Source of the DNA: Paenibacillus_G filicis
Lineage (GTDB): Bacteria; Bacillota; Bacilli; Paenibacillales; NBRC-103111
DNA length: 64,000 nucleotides
NCBI RefSeq assembly: GCF_038070315.1
Contig: NZ_JBBPCC010000007.1
Coordinates: 223,764-287,763, forward strand
Direction of reading: 5' to 3'
Program-made: the position numbers and the translations under genes
Shown: piece after piece, positions 62,980 to 64,000 of the stretch
Layout of the letters: every line of letters starts with the position of its first letter
How positions within the stretch are numbered: the first letter of the stretch is position 1
The notes under the pieces: generated by a model
Told to the model about the DNA's origin: nothing
The model's input: the letters and a program-made list of their open reading frames with translations, nothing else
Database searches by the model: none

Positions 62980-64000
62980 TTGTCGCAAGCGAATATTCCT
63001 AACATTACTCCCAGCATCACACTTACAAGAGACGACGCCCTAAATCTTTTGCTAGCATCCATTGCCATCGAAGAACTGGGACTAGGACATGTTATTAATG
63101 CTGAAGCTGAGAAAATTCAATACGCAGTTGGTACTTTGCCGGGTCTGACTGTTCCTGCGACGATCAGCGATTTGCTCGCTATTGACAACAGTGTCAAGAG
63201 CACCATGCAGGAATTAATTAAGAAAGAATTGCTGCTTAGCACCAAACTGGATGCCGTCCTGTCAGCCCCCTCCCTGCTAGGACCGACTGGCCCAACCGGT
63301 GCTACGGGCCCTTCCGGAGGACCGACCGGGCCTACGGGGGCCACAGGAGCAGGAGCTACTGGTGCTACTGGCGCGACAGGACCCACTGGCCCGACGGGTC
63401 CAACGGGCACCTTTACAGCCGGAGTGTTGTTCAATGTCATAGGGCCAACTGGCTCAGCAACGGTAGGTTTGGGTGAAAACATAACCTTCTTATCTGACAC
63501 CCTCGCTATTGCAGTAACGCAAGGCTCTGCTAATGTGAGAATCGAAACGATAGGGTCGCCGACAGGTGCGACGGGTGCGACGGGTGCGACGGGCTCTACT
63601 GGTTCCATTGGTGCTACTGGGGTTACGGGTGCCACCGGCGCGACGGGCGTCACGGGCGCTACTGGTGCGACGGGCGTCACGGGCGCTACAGGTGCCACCG
63701 GCGCTACCGGCGCAACTGGTGCTACGGGCGATACTGGAGCAACGGGTGTTACCGGTGCAACTGGCGCTACCGGCGCAACTGGCGCTACCGGCGCTACTGG
63801 TGCTACTGGTGCTACGGGCGACACTGGCGCTACGGGCGCGACGGGTGCAACGGGCGCGACGGGCGACACTGGTGCTACTGGTGCTACTGGTGCTACTGGC
63901 GCTACTGGGGCTACGGGTGCTACTGGCGCTACGGGTACCACCGGCGCTACGGGCGACACTGGCGCTACTGGTGCCACGGGCGCTACGGGTGCCACTGGTG
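62980..64000 (+). CDS. Collagen-like exosporium-type glycoprotein (runs off the window)
   Basis: Open from a TTG at 62980 to the end of the window, 340 codons so far. The TTG gives MSQANIPNITPSITLTRDDA, the usual start of this family, with AAAGG 9 bases upstream; an in-frame ATG at 62971 abuts the site. Residues 1-100 are a non-collagen head (LLLASIAIEELGLGHVINAEAEKIQ). A first Gly-X-Y block follows (63280-63408), then a 52-residue non-collagen insert, then a long run of GAT/GVT/GDT triplets from 63565 on. Thr in the third position suits O-glycosylation. Similar proteins form hair-like spore surface filaments. The glycosyltransferases nearby are candidate modifiers. Confidence 0.92.
   Translation, partial: MSQANIPNITPSITLTRDDALNLLLASIAIEELGLGHVINAEAEKIQYAVGTLPGLTVPATISDLLAIDNSVKSTMQELIKKELLLSTKLDAVLSAPSLLGPTGPTGATGPSGGPTGPTGATGAGATGATGATGPTGPTGPTGTFTAGVLFNVIGPTGSATVGLGENITFLSDTLAIAVTQGSANVRIETIGSPTGATGATGATGSTGSIGATGVTGATGATGVTGATGATGVTGATGATGATGATGATGDTGATGVTGATGATGATGATGATGATGATGDTGATGATGATGATGDTGATGATGATGATGATGATGATGTTGATGDTGATGATGATGATG
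63280..63408 (+). repeat. Collagen-like triplet block 1
   Basis: About 43 codons of Gly-X-Thr triplets with two interruptions (GPSGG and GAGA). Codon use varies between copies, so the block is older or more diverged than block 2. Confidence 0.85.
63565..64000 (+). repeat. Collagen-like triplet block 2, nine-base tandem repeats
   Basis: About 145 codons of G-A/V/D-T triplets, mostly GGYGCNACN units, extending beyond the window. Such tracts change length by slippage and are hard to assemble, so the copy number may be unreliable. Confidence 0.9.

Noticed and set aside
63117..63995. 292-codon minus-strand frame of Pro-Val-Ala repeats
   Set aside because: It is the antisense shadow of the collagen-like Gly-X-Thr coding sequence; no ribosome site and no family.

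Overview
The window looks like a chromosomal segment of a spore-forming, low-toxicity-to-moderate-GC Firmicute, most probably Paenibacillus or a close relative. The grounds are strong AGGAGG-type ribosome binding sites, YesM/YesN two-component systems beside LplB/YtcP-type sugar permeases, a YheC/D spore-coat ATP-grasp protein, a Gly-X-Thr collagen-like exosporium-type protein, Fur boxes of the Bacillus 7-1-7 type, and purine and guanidine riboswitches. No rRNA, tRNA, CRISPR array, prophage or insertion sequence was recognised.

Layout. 1-4.2 kb: a Fur-controlled iron locus on the minus strand (flavin monooxygenase, siderophore-binding lipoprotein, FecCD permease cut by the window edge) with an AraC regulator. 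4.3-8.5 kb: a crotonase, a TetR regulator with four matching operators, a thioredoxin-reductase-like flavoprotein and a glycine-oxidase-like flavoprotein. 8.7-17.8 kb: msrA, an APC permease, and a guanidine-I riboswitch in front of a four-gene operon (two DUF1989 proteins, a urea/guanidine carboxylase and allophanate hydrolase) that should convert guanidine to ammonia and CO2. 18 kb: a Bcr/CflA drug exporter behind a leader-peptide attenuator. 19.4-39.6 kb: a glycan-use region (mutarotase-like protein, DUF5107-TPR protein, AraC regulator, solute-binding lipoprotein, YesM/YesN pair, two permeases, GH95 fucosidase-like enzyme, and a secreted and a cytosolic alpha-galactosidase-like paralogue).

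39.9-54 kb: housekeeping and accessory genes, including a phospholipase-D-like protein, an NAD(P)H oxidoreductase with its TetR repressor and twin operators, a YheC/D protein, GntR plus a CynX-type exporter, a convergent pair of DNA alkylation-repair candidates, an OmpR-type two-component system, AI-2E and DedA membrane proteins, an isochorismatase-fold hydrolase with a divergent TetR, and a DUF4269 protein. 54-56.2 kb: a PbuE-like purine efflux pump under a purine riboswitch whose specificity base is C (guanine type), downstream of a LOG-type nucleotide phosphoribohydrolase. 56.5-59.8 kb: cytochrome c with SCO protein, a VOC protein, a 32-residue membrane peptide and a NarL-type two-component system.

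60-64 kb: a spore-surface locus. Two glycosyltransferases, an unlisted 51-residue Cys/His-rich protein (CHH repeats) and a collagen-like protein running off the right end meet at a divergent pair of sigma-K-like promoters. The most interesting items are the guanine-type switch on pbuE, the Cys/His-rich spore-locus gene, the Fur-controlled monooxygenase operon and the attenuator of the drug exporter.
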